Of a stretch of 64,000 nt of DNA, positions 36,268 to 47,045 are shown piece after piece (the first letter of the stretch is position 1; every line of letters starts with the position of its first letter). Location of the stretch: NCBI GenBank assembly GCA_029891345.1, contig CM057003.1:10172209-10236208 (forward strand), written 5' to 3'. Under the pieces are notes generated by a model. The model saw only the letters and a list, made by a program, of their open reading frames with translations, did no database searches and was not told the origin of the DNA. Source of the DNA: Dryococelus australis. Taxonomy: Eukaryota > Arthropoda > Insecta > Phasmatodea > Phasmatidae. The position numbers and the translations under genes were made by a program.

Positions 36268-36659
36268 TATAGACACACACTCACACGTAGAAAATTACGC
36301 TGTAAAGAAACAGCTCCGCAGAAGTGCATCATTATGGAGAAATAGTTTTTCGCAACGTTAGTAAAATCAATTGTGTAGGACTGCCATTTCTGGGTTTTCC
36401 TGAACTGACTTTTATAAAGTGGTAAAATACGATTGTTCTCTAGAGGGTTAATGTCTTACGGTCTCATCACGTGATGTTTGTCTGAAGGCCCCCTCACAAC
36501 TTACTACAACTCGTTCGCAGTTAATCGAAACCTTCCTAAAGCTTTGTTTATATTTAATTTATCAGATTCGACTATGCCCTCGATGCATATGGAGTAGCAT
36601 TTTATCTCTCCTTGTGTGACGCATAGAAAGTCATCCCGTGACGTCATTCATACGTTAGT
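35682..36659. repeat. 978-bp near-perfect palindrome with AT-repeat centre
   Basis: The left arm 35682-36070 and right arm 36271-36659 are each 389 bp. By eye they are exact reverse complements with no indel: mirrored positions always sum to 72341. The outer ends read ACTAACGTATGAATGACGTC. The spacer is (TA)n interrupted at 36154-36175 by a third copy of the arm/spacer junction, GAGTGTGTGTCTATATATAT. No protein is encoded. The YI-repeat frames that recur on both strands are a consequence of the symmetry. Options are a recent fold-back transposon, an inverted duplication, a hairpin-RNA locus, or a fold-back assembly artefact. No target duplication is obvious. Confidence 0.9.
36080..36265. repeat. 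(TA)n microsatellite at the palindrome centre
   Basis: Two long TA tracts are separated by the short GAGTGTGTGTCT-containing interruption. Such AT cruciform-prone repeats are unstable in cloning and replication. Confidence 0.95.
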
Positions 36660-36770
36660 CATATATATATATATAATGATGATGATGCAAAATAGATGCA
36701 CCAATGTGACAAAATATTTGCTCAAACAGCTGAAAAATATCTGAGTTTGTCCCCCTATCTCTGTTTGAAG

Positions 36771-37045
36771 GGGGTCACGGTGGTTTAGTGGTTAGACTAC
36801 TCGCCTCCCAGCAAGGCGAACCCGGGTTCGATTCCCGGCGGGTCTTCTCCGGACATTCGCAAGTGAGAGTCGTGCCAGACGATGCGCTGGCCGGCAGGTT
36901 TTCTAGGGGTTATCCCCTTTCCTCCACCCCCTGCATTCCAGCGCTGCCCCACACCCACCTTGCTTCGCCCTCCTTCGGCTCTCAAGACCGCGATGTTAAG
37001 AGCCGCCCAAATCTCTTTACTCACTCGCTATTTCTGTTTGCCAAA
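36771..37045 (+). mobile_element. tRNA-derived SINE (SINE-1), best preserved copy
   Basis: The head GGGGTCACGGTGGTTTAGTG runs through CTCGCCTCCCA to a perfect box B, GGGTTCGATTCC. The head closely resembles tRNA-Gly(CCC), an inference from memory of that tRNA's arms. The body is complete: CATTCGCAAGTGAGAGTCGT, CAGACGATGCGCTGGCC, TTCGGCTCTCAAGACCGCG, GTTAAGAGCCGCCCAAATCT and the tail CTGTTTGCCAAAT. Both polymerase III promoter boxes are intact. The three overlapping open frames here are SINE-derived. Confidence 0.9.
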
Positions 37046-37859
37046 TCCTGCGGAGTTCAACTTGGCGTGTTTTGAGTTAAATTACGCACCAGGCCCTTTT
37101 AAACGACGGAACTCGCCCGCACATGTGCGAAAGTGTGTAAAGTCACGATCCACGACAAACAAGGTGGTGGGAGCGACCAGCGCAGATTACTATCCGGCGG
37201 GCCTCAGAAATATTTAATGACTTGTAAACTTCCCTCTTTATTTATTTTTTTCTCTCGCGCTTGCACGGCTCTTTCTGGCTAAGCTGTGTCCCGCTGAATG
37301 GAGGGGGCGCTCGTATCTCTGTTGGCTGCGGGTGCCCATTCACAGCCGAGAGTTACGGCAATGAAGCACGCGACGCGAAGAGCAACAGACCCGCCAGGGA
37401 GAAGGAAGTCATTCTTCGGGGCGGCTGAAAGCGGGCTCTTAATCAGCTTGCGCTCTCGAGTCTTTCATCAACATTTCGAAGAAAAATTTCGCAACGTCGT
37501 CACCCTCGGTGGTATTAAGGGGCTTGCCTACCTGCAGCTTGAAACTGCGTCGCAGGGTAGGTGTATGAAATACGTTTGGTTTTTAAACGTGACCCGGTAT
37601 GTTTACCTACGAAAATATGGCATACCAAGAACTAGTGATTATTCGTGAAAAATTATGTAGTTTGTCTATTGCCATTGGTTTCTGTCTTCTTGAAAAGGCG
37701 TTTTCGTATTTAACCGGGCCATTACGTGTTAAAAAGTAATCCAGGCAATCAAGATGGATAAACGACCCTATAGTGTTTTCAAATATAAATAGTCTTGAAA
37801 TATTTTAGTGAAATTTCACTACCTCTAATCATACCCTAGGCGAGGATGGAATTGTACTT
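37046..37859. other. moderately GC-rich region, no gene supported
   Basis: The 116-codon plus-strand frame at 37298-37648 begins in CpG-rich DNA and ends in AT-rich DNA, with no domain. It might be part of an exon, but nothing in the sequence proves it. Confidence 0.35.
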
Positions 37860-38172
37860 TAAAGTTACTACGCATGACGTAAATATTATTTTGGAGCTCT
37901 CCAATACAGTCTAAAATTGCTTTTTCAGACTTCCGCATCTAAAAACATACTAACCGGACACTAGCCAAACTGCGATAGGAGCCTGAATTAAACTTTACTA
38001 CAGACGTTTCACCAATAAAATGATAAGAGTCACGGCTGAAAATCCCATAGGTACATGTAGCACTATGAGAACACTACACGCTAGTTAAGAGCCCTGCGCG
38101 TAGGGGCGATGGCTCTATAGTAGCGCGTACCAGTTTAGCCCTTATAGCTCCCGCGCTCCTCGGCTGAAAAAT
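37860..38172 (+). repeat. dispersed repeat family F, copy 3 with upstream body
   Basis: 38050-38172 matches 26385-26510 through GTACATGTAGCACTATGAGA, ACACTACACGC, CTGCGCGTAGGGGCGATGG and GCCCTTATAGCTCCCGCGCT. Upstream, 37930-38040 (CTACAGACGTTTCACCAATA) is repeated in diverged form at 38370-38430 (CTGCAGACTTTTCGCCAAAA). A larger repeat body may therefore be partially duplicated here. Confidence 0.55.
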
Positions 38173-38696
38173 AAGAAAAATGGTGTGGGCAGGCGGGCCC
38201 CTTAACGACGCCATTAAACATGTGTCTTAAATGCTGGTCTACGAAAATAACACACACGTCAGACGATGCCAGTCGACTACTTTCAAAAAATTATCCATGC
38301 CAATAATACAATTTCGGAGGTAGCTCAAAATATGTTTGTCAGATATATACAAAAGTACTCAAGGTGACAGCGCTGAACCTTGCTGCAGACTTTTCGCCAA
38401 AAATATTATAGGGTCACCGTTGCAACAGCTTCATTTTTGAGGCATTATTTATGCGCAACAACACGCACTGTTTATTATTCAGAGTTAACAAACTGAAATA
38501 TTTTTTCTAATTTGCATATCATTTAATGGCACATGCCAATATTTATTCTCACTCTATTTGCACTCTGCATAATTTATTTTACCAGTTATCTTACAGTGCA
38601 TTAAAATTTTCTATATTATTCTAGCTTTTCATGTGTTTCCAGTTTTGAAATATCTGTTTAGCGTCACGTGGCCGTACATCTGAGCATTTGTTGATT
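38173..38696. other. AT-rich region with a diverged repeat body
   Basis: 38290-38430 resembles 37880-38040 as noted for repeat F. No gene was seen. Confidence 0.4.
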
Positions 38697-38710
38697 GTTA
38701 CCATGGTAAC
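38697..38710. promoter_or_regulatory. perfect X-box palindrome (RFX site)
   Basis: GTTACCATGGTAAC is a 14-bp perfect palindrome identical to the full RFX consensus GTTRCCATGGYAAC. RFX winged-helix factors bind it as dimers. In animals they activate cilium genes, usually from sites shortly upstream of the start codon. The site lies at the start of a less AT-rich patch (38640-38850). No ciliary gene frame could be found nearby, so function is an inference. Confidence 0.55.
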
Positions 38711-40110
38711 GAGGTGACGCACTGGGGTAGCCATACCGGGATTGGAGGACCGTTTTAAGCTTCACCTTAAGCTTTGGTTTAGGGCTTAGCCACCTTGATT
38801 CTTACAGCCAGGCAGGCTACAGCGAGTGTCGCAGGCCCGGTAGGGTTTTGCAGTTTTACTAGGGAAAAAGAACGAGTTCCGGTTGTTATTATAGCAGACT
38901 GCCCGAGGGAGAATACGGTTTTATTAAGAAGCACATGCGAGGTCTGCTCGCTCTTCCTAAGCTGGAATAATTAATTAATTCGACTCCCACGAGTGCAATG
39001 TTTGGTACATTCCAGTAGTGTATATCCGTGTACCAGAGCTCGTTAGCCCAAAATGAGGGAAGACGTGGAACTAAACCCGGGACTCGGCGCAGCGCAGAAC
39101 TTTTAGACATCTTCCATGAAATAGGATTAGTATTATTTACGATGGCAGAAGATTAAGTTTGGTAAAAATTACGCTGACCGGAACGCCATTTTGATAGTCA
39201 CCCAAGCTCAGTTTTCTCTTTACGCCCAAGTTAACCCTGCAGTTTCTGACCTTGCTGCGTCCTAGACCAAGGGCGCGGCAAGGCAGGATCTGCATAAGAC
39301 CTAGCAAAACCAACCAGAACACTAATAATGGCAAAAGCCATGCAAAAAACAATTCTTCTGTACAGTGTAAGGGTAAGTTGAATGTTTGAAACGATTTATA
39401 ATAGAAACAAAGAAGTGTGATCATGTTCTTTATTTTAAGTACTTTTTTTTTCTTTTCATTCATATTTCACAGATATTACACATGGAAATTTTCTTTTGGT
39501 TATCATTTCTACATTTCATATTGAAGGGTAACATCATTATTTTACTTTCCCGTATATAAAAAATTTATATTTAAATACATTTACATAAAACCCAGGTTGC
39601 CAAAAGTATATAATATAATACAACTAGATTCAGGTGTCAATACTTTCGCTGGTATTCAGCTAATACTTATACATTTTTCATACAGATTATATTTATGCTC
39701 CTTACTGGCCATGTTAATAAGTAAATACAAAACTGCAAAAGGCCATCACAAAATATATTGAGCAGGTGACCCAAAATTACCATGGTTACAAAATGGTGGC
39801 TATATTTCTGTCGCACCTAAATTTACTCTTGACATTACCACATAATATTTAGTTCCTACACCAGAAATGACCCCTTTTGGAAACACATTACTGGTCATCA
39901 AACAATAGTTATGTCCTAAGTTACTCGCAATCACAAGTGGATGGGAGCAACTGCTAAGCAATTACAGCCTAAACTCCAGCGAGTAAATATGATTTTTGCA
40001 CAAGCCCTAAACATTGTAATGTTTCTCTTAAAAATGTCATAAAAACAAGGAATTTCGCATAGCTCCTACTTGATACCAAAGGCTGAGACCATAATCAACG
40101 ATTATTGGCA
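38711..40110. other. intergenic region downstream of the X-box
   Basis: Minus-strand frames at 38889-39110 and 39137-39463 are unrecognised. The rest is AT-rich with no repeat identified. Confidence 0.4.
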
Positions 40111-40220
40111 AGTGTTTACAAAAGTTTGCAAATGTTTACCACGGTTTGCAAAAGTTTACAAGTTTTTGAAAATGTCTGCAAGTGGTTGCAAGAGTTTACC
40201 CATGGTTTCTAGTGGTTACC
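40111..40220. repeat. degenerate 10-bp tandem repeat, 11 units
   Basis: Eleven consecutive decamers stay in exact register: AGTGTTTACA, AAAGTTTGCA, AATGTTTACC, ACGGTTTGCA, AAAGTTTACA, AGTTTTTGAA, AATGTCTGCA, AGTGGTTGCA, AGAGTTTACC, CATGGTTTCT and AGTGGTTACC. The consensus is AAAGTTTRCA. No indel breaks the phase although units are diverged. The period is close to one DNA helical turn. Many units carry TGTTTAC-like words, the core of forkhead sites. Confidence 0.75.
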
Positions 40221-43200
40221 GCCACGTTACGTCTCGGTGACGACATAGCTACTAAACCCTGGTTTCAAAAGGTAACAGTATGGGATTTTTGGCTAGTAGC
40301 CCAATATTTCGCAACATTTCAAACTTTAAATTATTTTCTGCCATCACGGCCCCTGCTTAACGTCAAAGTGACGTAAGTTACCTGTTCGCTTTATAAGCCT
40401 ACATTGATGGTTCAATAAGAGTGCTACTTATCTCATGGTAGAAACTTGCCCTCTCGAGGTCGCCGAACTGACCCCGAGAGCAGCGCGTACCAGCATTAAA
40501 TACAACGCTCACCCTCTTGCGCTACCAATCAAATTAATTTTCCCCTTAAAAACTGTTTTTCTAAGAAATCGTTGGGGTTTTCAATTACTCCTGGGAGGGT
40601 TCAAGCAAATCACAGCCAATGGCAGAAGACATTACCATTTATGGTGACCAAAGCAGTGGGCGAAAAATTACCCTAGGGGGTACAACACAATGAAATTTTA
40701 AAACACCCAATAAAATTACAATATGTCCTCAACTTCCGTCCTCTTGACCAAGATGCCAGAAATAACGTAACGAAACGTCACGTTTTCGGCGGCGCACGCA
40801 CCATCCCAAGCTGGTAACAAAGCTTGCCGTCGCCTGGGCTGCGCTCCCACGACGAATCACTGAAACATCAGTCCGCTGCACACTTATTTGCCAGACCTTG
40901 TTGTTGCTGCACGTGGAAAATAGACACGGACATTAACAGTTATTTTCCCGGTATCTCAGATGTTTTAAAGTCTTTTGTAGTGACGTGAAGCTGGCAAGAA
41001 CATCGCAGTTTTATTTTATTAGTGTTTCAAGCCACATCAGAGAGTGTTTAACCCACTAGTTTTAAGAGTGTTTCTACTTTGTTTTGCACGTTGAAAAATC
41101 ATTCACAGACGTGCGGTGGCGGGTCACCCGTCCCAAGTTTAACAATTGACTCTTGCTCTTCAGTCAGGTTGGGTTGATATTTCTAACTACGTTTAATAGG
41201 AAGAATATTACTTCGAAAAGTATTCTTTTAATCATGGCGTCAGTCACTGGTTTGACTATCTCAGTTACGGCCCCTTAAAAGAAAGTTATTTATTTATTTA
41301 TTATCAAATGTATTAATTTTATTCTAAATGTCAAACTATTGAAACATTTATGCTGACAAACTTACTTTGCTAGTTGTAGTAGATATCATAAGTATGTGGA
41401 GTTATGAGTAATTATGTATTCCGTAAAATATTGAAATGTTGACGGAAGTTTTTCAGTACTCAAATAAAAATGAGCAAGTGAGTCTTTTATGGAGAGTATT
41501 TCACTTACAGTAGAAGTAAGTTGGTTTTGACTATTTCCTGCTAATTGTGTCTAGTGTGACATCTGTTTATTTAGTATCTGGCATTATTTTGATCTCTTCC
41601 AAGGTAAGACAAATTAAAAAGAGAGCAACGGAGAAATTCTTCCATGGTCACTGAATTGGTGATTTGCAAGTACTGGTACACGAATTAAATTGAAAGGCGT
41701 GATATATACTGCAACATCTGGAGTAATCGGTTTTCGCTAAACATTGTCTACATTTATGTCTATTTCACCTGGGCTACACGTACCTACACATGTTGTCTAA
41801 TTTTATGTACACTCGCTACACCGGTGGTCGGATTTCACCAAAGCAGACATCGTAAAAGTTCGTTTTGAAATGAAATTTTGCCAATAATAACATAGATGGA
41901 AGGTTCTGTGCTGGAACAAGGAGAATGTTATTCCTCTCGTGCTTACGTCTACCTCGTGCCTTAGGCTACAAAAAAAAAAGCCTACAAAATATGTTCAATA
42001 ACACTTCCGCACATCACTGCTTTCTTTGTTTGATTGATTGGCGGTCCGTGCTGAGTAGCTCATTCATTGCGTGTCAGAACTGGTAATATTACGTGCAAAT
42101 GAAAGAATGACATTAAAAATCAGCTCTTGTTTTCTCAGTAGAAAGAGGCAGCATTTCTCCGCATTCCGAATTAAGTTCCATTTTGCCTTCCCTTGCTTCG
42201 TAGTCCTCAGACGCGTAATTAGTTCAGTTAATTGCCTTCCGGCGAGCGGGTTAGCTAGTTTCTTTATGCCTCAAACGACCACGACAACCGTAAATTTGCA
42301 TTTCCCGATGAATCAATTTGTCTGCTGTCATTGTTGACGGTGAAAGACAATTGGAATGCTGTTGTTTGTGACCATTGGTCCTTGTCTATGCATGTAATTG
42401 GCTAGGAAATAATTAATCCCCCTAACTGCATGCAAAAGTGGTACATGTGTCTCATTCACCTGAAATAACACAGTTGGAAAACTGTAGTATTTTACATAGC
42501 TGTATTTTTTATCAGTTGCCTTCTACAGTTCTTTAACAGGTCGGCTTGACTGTGAAACTTGCAAGACGGAACTAAGAAATTATTATTTTTTTAAATCATA
42601 GGTGCCACAATTTTAAGAATTTAAAGGAACGATTTTATATATAATTTGGATGCATAATCATAAGGTAGATTTAAACCTTACCAAAGTTCAAACTACATTC
42701 TCGTACATGAGAGGCTATTTTATTTATGCGTGCATACAAATAAACAAATGTTTCTGTGACAATTCGCCGAACTTATTTAACAAGTACTTTAGTACATAAA
42801 TAATATATTTATAGTCCGCAGGGAATTAATGTTTACTCATAGCAGATACAATTAATTTACGTATGTAGCACTATAGCATCGTTAAATATGCCTTAAAGAA
42901 AGTTATTTTAAGTAACCGTGCGTAAAATGTGCTGGACAGTAACTACAAAAATTCAGGACTCAAAACGTATGATTTGCCTATTTAATTTTGCTTTTTACTG
43001 GCAGACTTGAAAATTATTAACTGGTTAAAAAAAAAAAATGGTGTATGCTCGTACGTAGATTTTAAAATCATTTGTTTCTAAGGCTAACATGTCTCGCGCG
43101 ACTACGGTAAAGTAATTTTATCACATCTGTTATATGAAACTACAAAACTGAAGTTCAAGAAAACTGCAACAACAGCTAATTATCACTAATGAATAGTGTT

Positions 43201-43270
43201 GTGACTGCTGAAAAGATCCATAGTCGAAAAATAAAAATGTAATTACCTCTTCTGCGGACTGTACGGGAGG
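40221..43270. other. intergenic region, no supported gene
   Basis: A CpG-containing patch lies at 40740-40940, and 40782-40803 carries a CGAAACGTCACGTTTTCG near-palindrome. (ATTT)n occurs at 41289-41303. Frames at 40182-40647 and 42071-42337 are unrecognised. Confidence 0.4.
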
Positions 43271-43500
43271 CTACCATAGAAGTTTTCCTCTTCCAATTAA
43301 ATCAGCGCCCGCAAAATCAACGGTGAAGGGCCATTTTTGATTACATCCCTGATACTGTCTAGCCATTTCCCGTTGCGTGGTGTGCCTGGAGAGAGAGAGA
43401 GAGCTCGTGGCGGCTACCCGCAAAGCTTTGAATAGTTGCGTGTTGCCCCTGGGCACGTCTCGTGGCGGCAACCCGCACAGCTGTTAAACAAGTGCGGAAG

Positions 43501-43530
43501 TATAAAAGGCCAGGCGTCCCGACAGCAGTT
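43501..43530 (+). promoter_or_regulatory. candidate TATA-type core promoter
   Basis: TATAAAAG at 43501-43508 is followed about 25 bp later by ACAGCAGTT, an initiator-like CAGT, within a locally GC-richer context. The arrangement resembles arthropod TATA/Inr promoters. The first downstream ATG, at 43640, opens only seven codons. A coding gene would need a short first exon spliced soon after, as in many insect cuticle genes. No such splice could be demonstrated, so the call rests on the core motifs. Confidence 0.35.
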
Positions 43531-43539
43531 AGCACCTAG

Positions 43540-44677
43540 CGTCGCGTGTGGCGCCTGCAAGATATCGTGAGGCAATTTCGCACTTGCAAGCCTTTTCGAG
43601 GGTTGTAGACACGCCAAGGGAGCTTCCTCTCGGATAACGATGTTACTCATTTGTAATCGCTAGACTGTTTTATTTTTGAATGAATGAACAGATTATTCTT
43701 TCACACAAAAACCATTAAATTTTTGTGACTGAAAAAAAAAAAAAAATTTGGACATGGAACTATATATATATATATATAGCTAATGTTCCCATTAACCAAA
43801 CGTATTTGGTACATATGGAACTGATTCAAACCTAGAAAAATTATACATAAGAGAATTGTTTTCCTCGAAAAACTTCTATTTTCATGATTCGCGCGAACGT
43901 ACAAGATGCTATTTTTTTTAAAACATACCATCAATTGGTAAACATTTCTGGGATGCAGTTTTTGAATTTAGTAGAAAGTGTAATCTTCATTTTATTTAAG
44001 GGCATCGGTACGAAATCAAATAACCGCATTTACACTCGTATTCAAATGTGAATATTGTGACTTGCTGACTGAAAATATTTTTGTGTACCACTTAAAACCT
44101 TTTGCAATTAAAAAATAGTGATATCAATTGTATGAAATGGCCATTCTGTATCAGACTCCTTTTAGTCTGCCGGTTTCCCGATCTCGTGAGATTATATCTC
44201 CGGTACTGTGCCTTCCAAATACGTTAGAGTGGTTATGTAAAGCTATTTGATATCCTTACCACCACACGTGATTAAGATGTTTCGAACTCAAAACGACTTT
44301 AAATTGGAATATGTATACCCTACATAGTTTTAATATAACTATGGGGAGTGCGATCCAGTAGTATCCACAGTTAAAATAACTCATATTTTGTGTTAGATTT
44401 GCTGAAAATGTCAGTATTCAAGATTTTATTTTTATCTTAAACTAAGTTCTAAGAGTGAACAGTAAAAATATTTAGTTTTGAAGATTTTTTTTGTGTTACG
44501 AAAGAAAGAATCTTAAATCATTTTAACCCTTTGGAATAATTTGCCTTGGAAATAATGCATTCGTTTTTGCTAATTAAATCTTATACAATATTGCGATAAT
44601 CTTCTAAACTATAATGTTCTGTGCCGTATATTAATTCAGTTTTATGTATGACTATATTTAGACAACTCATAGAGTGA
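43540..44677. other. intergenic region downstream of the candidate promoter
   Basis: Contains a (TA)n tract at 43761-43778 and an A-run at about 43732-43746. No coding exon could be supported. Confidence 0.4.
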
Positions 44678-44790
44678 GGTGGCGTGGTGGAAACACACTG
44701 TGATTTTATTCGAGTGAGGAGAGACCGGATCGATTCCAATTTCGACCATTTTGATTTCAGTTTACCATGCTTTCACAAAATCACAAAAGG
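44678..44790 (+). repeat. degenerate tRNA-like SINE head
   Basis: GAGGTGGCGTGGTGG is followed by GGATCGATTCC, which differs from polymerase III box B (GGTTCGANTCC) at one position. Box A is poor and the following sequence does not match SINE-1 or SINE-2 bodies. Best read as an old tRNA-derived repeat of another type. Confidence 0.35.
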
Positions 44791-45972
44791 CGAATGCCGG
44801 AGTAATTTTTTTACTACAGAGAAATGGTTGATTCCTTTTCAACTCCGGATTGTTAAAGCAACCGATTCCATATTTAATCTCCTCCCCTTCTCCCTACTTA
44901 AATAAGTGAACACAGACATGTATAAAAAAGTTTGGTTTTATTTCATGCGTGAAGTAGTTTTTCAAATCGAATTCAGCCTCTCTAAAGCTCAGCCTTACTT
45001 TATTTTATAACATTTCAATATTTTATGTTTAAGTGATCTTCACAGTTCTAAAAACCGAAGAAAAAAATAGTAGTTACAAAAATTGTACAGCGTAGTCAAG
45101 TTCTCTGTCCTCAGATTTTTAATACTACCAACTTGCAGAAATTGAAGAGTTTCTCGCGAATGTATAAACTAAAGATAATCTGTTTACGCGGAGTAATTTA
45201 ACATCCCAGGCGACCCTTGTACATATCCTGGAGTTATAAAATATGAATTCTGTGGAAAGTCTATTCTTGGATAACTCCGGAGTATATGGGGTCGTGAAGT
45301 CATGGGAGTCTCTATTTCAAGAGGGCGGTGTTATCCTGCAAGTGGATGCTTCTGAGAGTTTATCTTGGTGCGTTGCCCATCCTGACGCATAATTATTCCC
45401 CCCGTCGTCTTGGAGAATTGTTCGCTGATATTGTGCAGCCGATCCTTAGAGAAGATGCATGAGAAAATACATGTTTTCTGAGTCTATACTACTAGCTTTA
45501 TATAAACACGATAGTATTCCGAGCACATTGCAGATTAGTGCGTATTGTGTTTGGGAATCAGACATAAAATCACACGCTCACAAAAAGATAAAAATGCAGC
45601 TGGTAAATATCGAGGCTGATATAAAGATAAAATTCAGAATCCAAATGTAACTTCATAAAGTTAGCACCACCTATTATATTACACACTGTACTCTAATCTC
45701 CTTCCAGTATGATAAAACACTGGCCAGTGGTCATTAAGACATGTATGTATAGATTCTCTTATCAGAGTTGCTATGTTGCAGAGCACAGAGTACATATTTC
45801 AAGCGATAAGCTGTCAGAACACATTATCCCATATGAGGTTATCAAAGTTCACATATAACGAAATCCAAGTGTCTTATAACTGCATGAAATATACAGCTGC
45901 AATGGCCAATTTGGGATGCTTATCCCGGCAGCGACCCGTAAATCTAGGGCCACTGCCACGGGCCTTCGGGAG
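44791..45972. other. AT-rich intergenic region
   Basis: Frames at 45459-45650 and 45773-45982 are unrecognised. The latter runs into the terminal repeat of the next element. Confidence 0.45.
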
Positions 45973-46324
45973 TATTATTTAATGAAACATCCTGTATATG
46001 GTAAATCCCTTTAATATACATTTAATCACAATTACATATATAGCAACATATAGAATAAATATCAAGGATTATAAACCAATTCTACAGAACCTTATATTCT
46101 CATCTTACCACAAGTACCTGTTAACTTTCGATACATATACATTTTATCACCAAAATTAAATTAAATTTTCTTTCGGAAACACATAACAGGATTTCAAAAT
46201 GAACTCATAATAGCAGTACTACTAGTATAGTAACGCCTTCATTAACTGGGAATGTTTTCTACTACATCTATTCATCCAAAATACTTACTACATACTTACT
46301 GTGATTGTTGACAGTGAACATGTA

Positions 46325-46374
46325 TCCCCCTTCAGGGGGATTTTAGGGACAATACACCCTTGTGGTGTATTGTG
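46325..46374. repeat. twin perfect hairpins
   Basis: TCCCCC-TTCA-GGGGGA (46325-46340) is followed after 8 bases by ACAATACACC-CTTGT-GGTGTATTGT (46349-46373). The stems are 6 and 10 bp with no mismatch. They sit at the start of the unique centre of the long-TIR element. Confidence 0.8.
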
Positions 46375-46821
46375 ATTTTAATTTAGAGTGTTTCTTGTTT
46401 TCCAGAGAATTCGGCAGTTTTGTTATTTCTGGTCAAGTTGTACGTTAACAGGTTTTGTCGAGGTGTAAGTTCTTATTTCCCAAACAAGGTGTTTCGTAAT
46501 ATACATTCTATTGCAAATGATGTTAACAAAGATAATACTGAGTGGACTGTACGAGTTGTAGACATAGAAGAATGTTATATTTCACTGTCATTGTTATTCA
46601 GATTTTCACTTCAAGGTATTACTGCAAAATCTGGCTCTGGATTCTCAGAGTTCTGTTTTTTTTCAGACGAGCAAAATTCTAAAGACCCAAAACCAAAGAC
46701 ATCAGTGAAATAGTTTCTCGAATTATAATTTGTTGGAAAACATTCCCAGTTAATGAAGGCGTTTCTAGTAGTTCCTGTTATGTATTCTCGAAAGAAAATG
46801 AAATATAATGTTGGTGATCAA

Positions 46822-46824
<3 letters not shown>

Positions 46825-46880
<56 letters not shown>
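46825..46880. repeat. (TA)n microsatellite
   Basis: About 28 TA units within the right inverted arm of the surrounding element. The opposite arm has only a short ATACATATACAT at the matching place. Confidence 0.95.
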
Positions 46881-46883
<3 letters not shown>

Positions 46884-47045
46884 AGTTAACAAGTACTTGT
46901 GGTAATATGAGAATATTAGGTTATGTAGAATTGGTTTATAATCCTTTATAGGTATTCTATATGTTATTATATATGTATGTGGTCATATGTAATTTAATGT
47001 ATATTAAAGGGGTTTACCATAAACAGGGAGTTTCATTAAATAATA

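Larger units (their letters stand above)
45973..47045. mobile_element. 1.07-kb element with about 290-bp terminal inverted repeats
   Basis: The outer ends TATTATTTAATGAAAC are identical when inverted. The similarity continues through GGATTATAAACCAATTCTAC, CACAAGTAC-TGTTAACTTTC and AACGCCTTCATTAACTGGGA, giving arms at about 45973-46260 and 46734-47045. In the right arm a short AT segment has grown into (TA)n at 46825-46880. The 470-bp centre holds two adjacent hairpins and a 97-codon plus frame (46420-46713) that is not recognised. A TA-duplicating DNA transposon or fold-back element is likely, but superfamily is undetermined. Confidence 0.8.

Noticed and set aside
35980..36361. YIYI-repeat proteins on both strands
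   Set aside because: Direct translation of (TA)n; the mirrored ends arise from the palindrome.
36771..36845. Functional tRNA-Gly gene
   Set aside because: The head is followed by a conserved SINE body found in five other places, and the acceptor stem cannot be closed.
37298..37648. 116-codon plus frame as an exon
   Set aside because: Composition changes from GC-rich to AT-rich mid-frame and no family resemblance was seen. Left as unproven.
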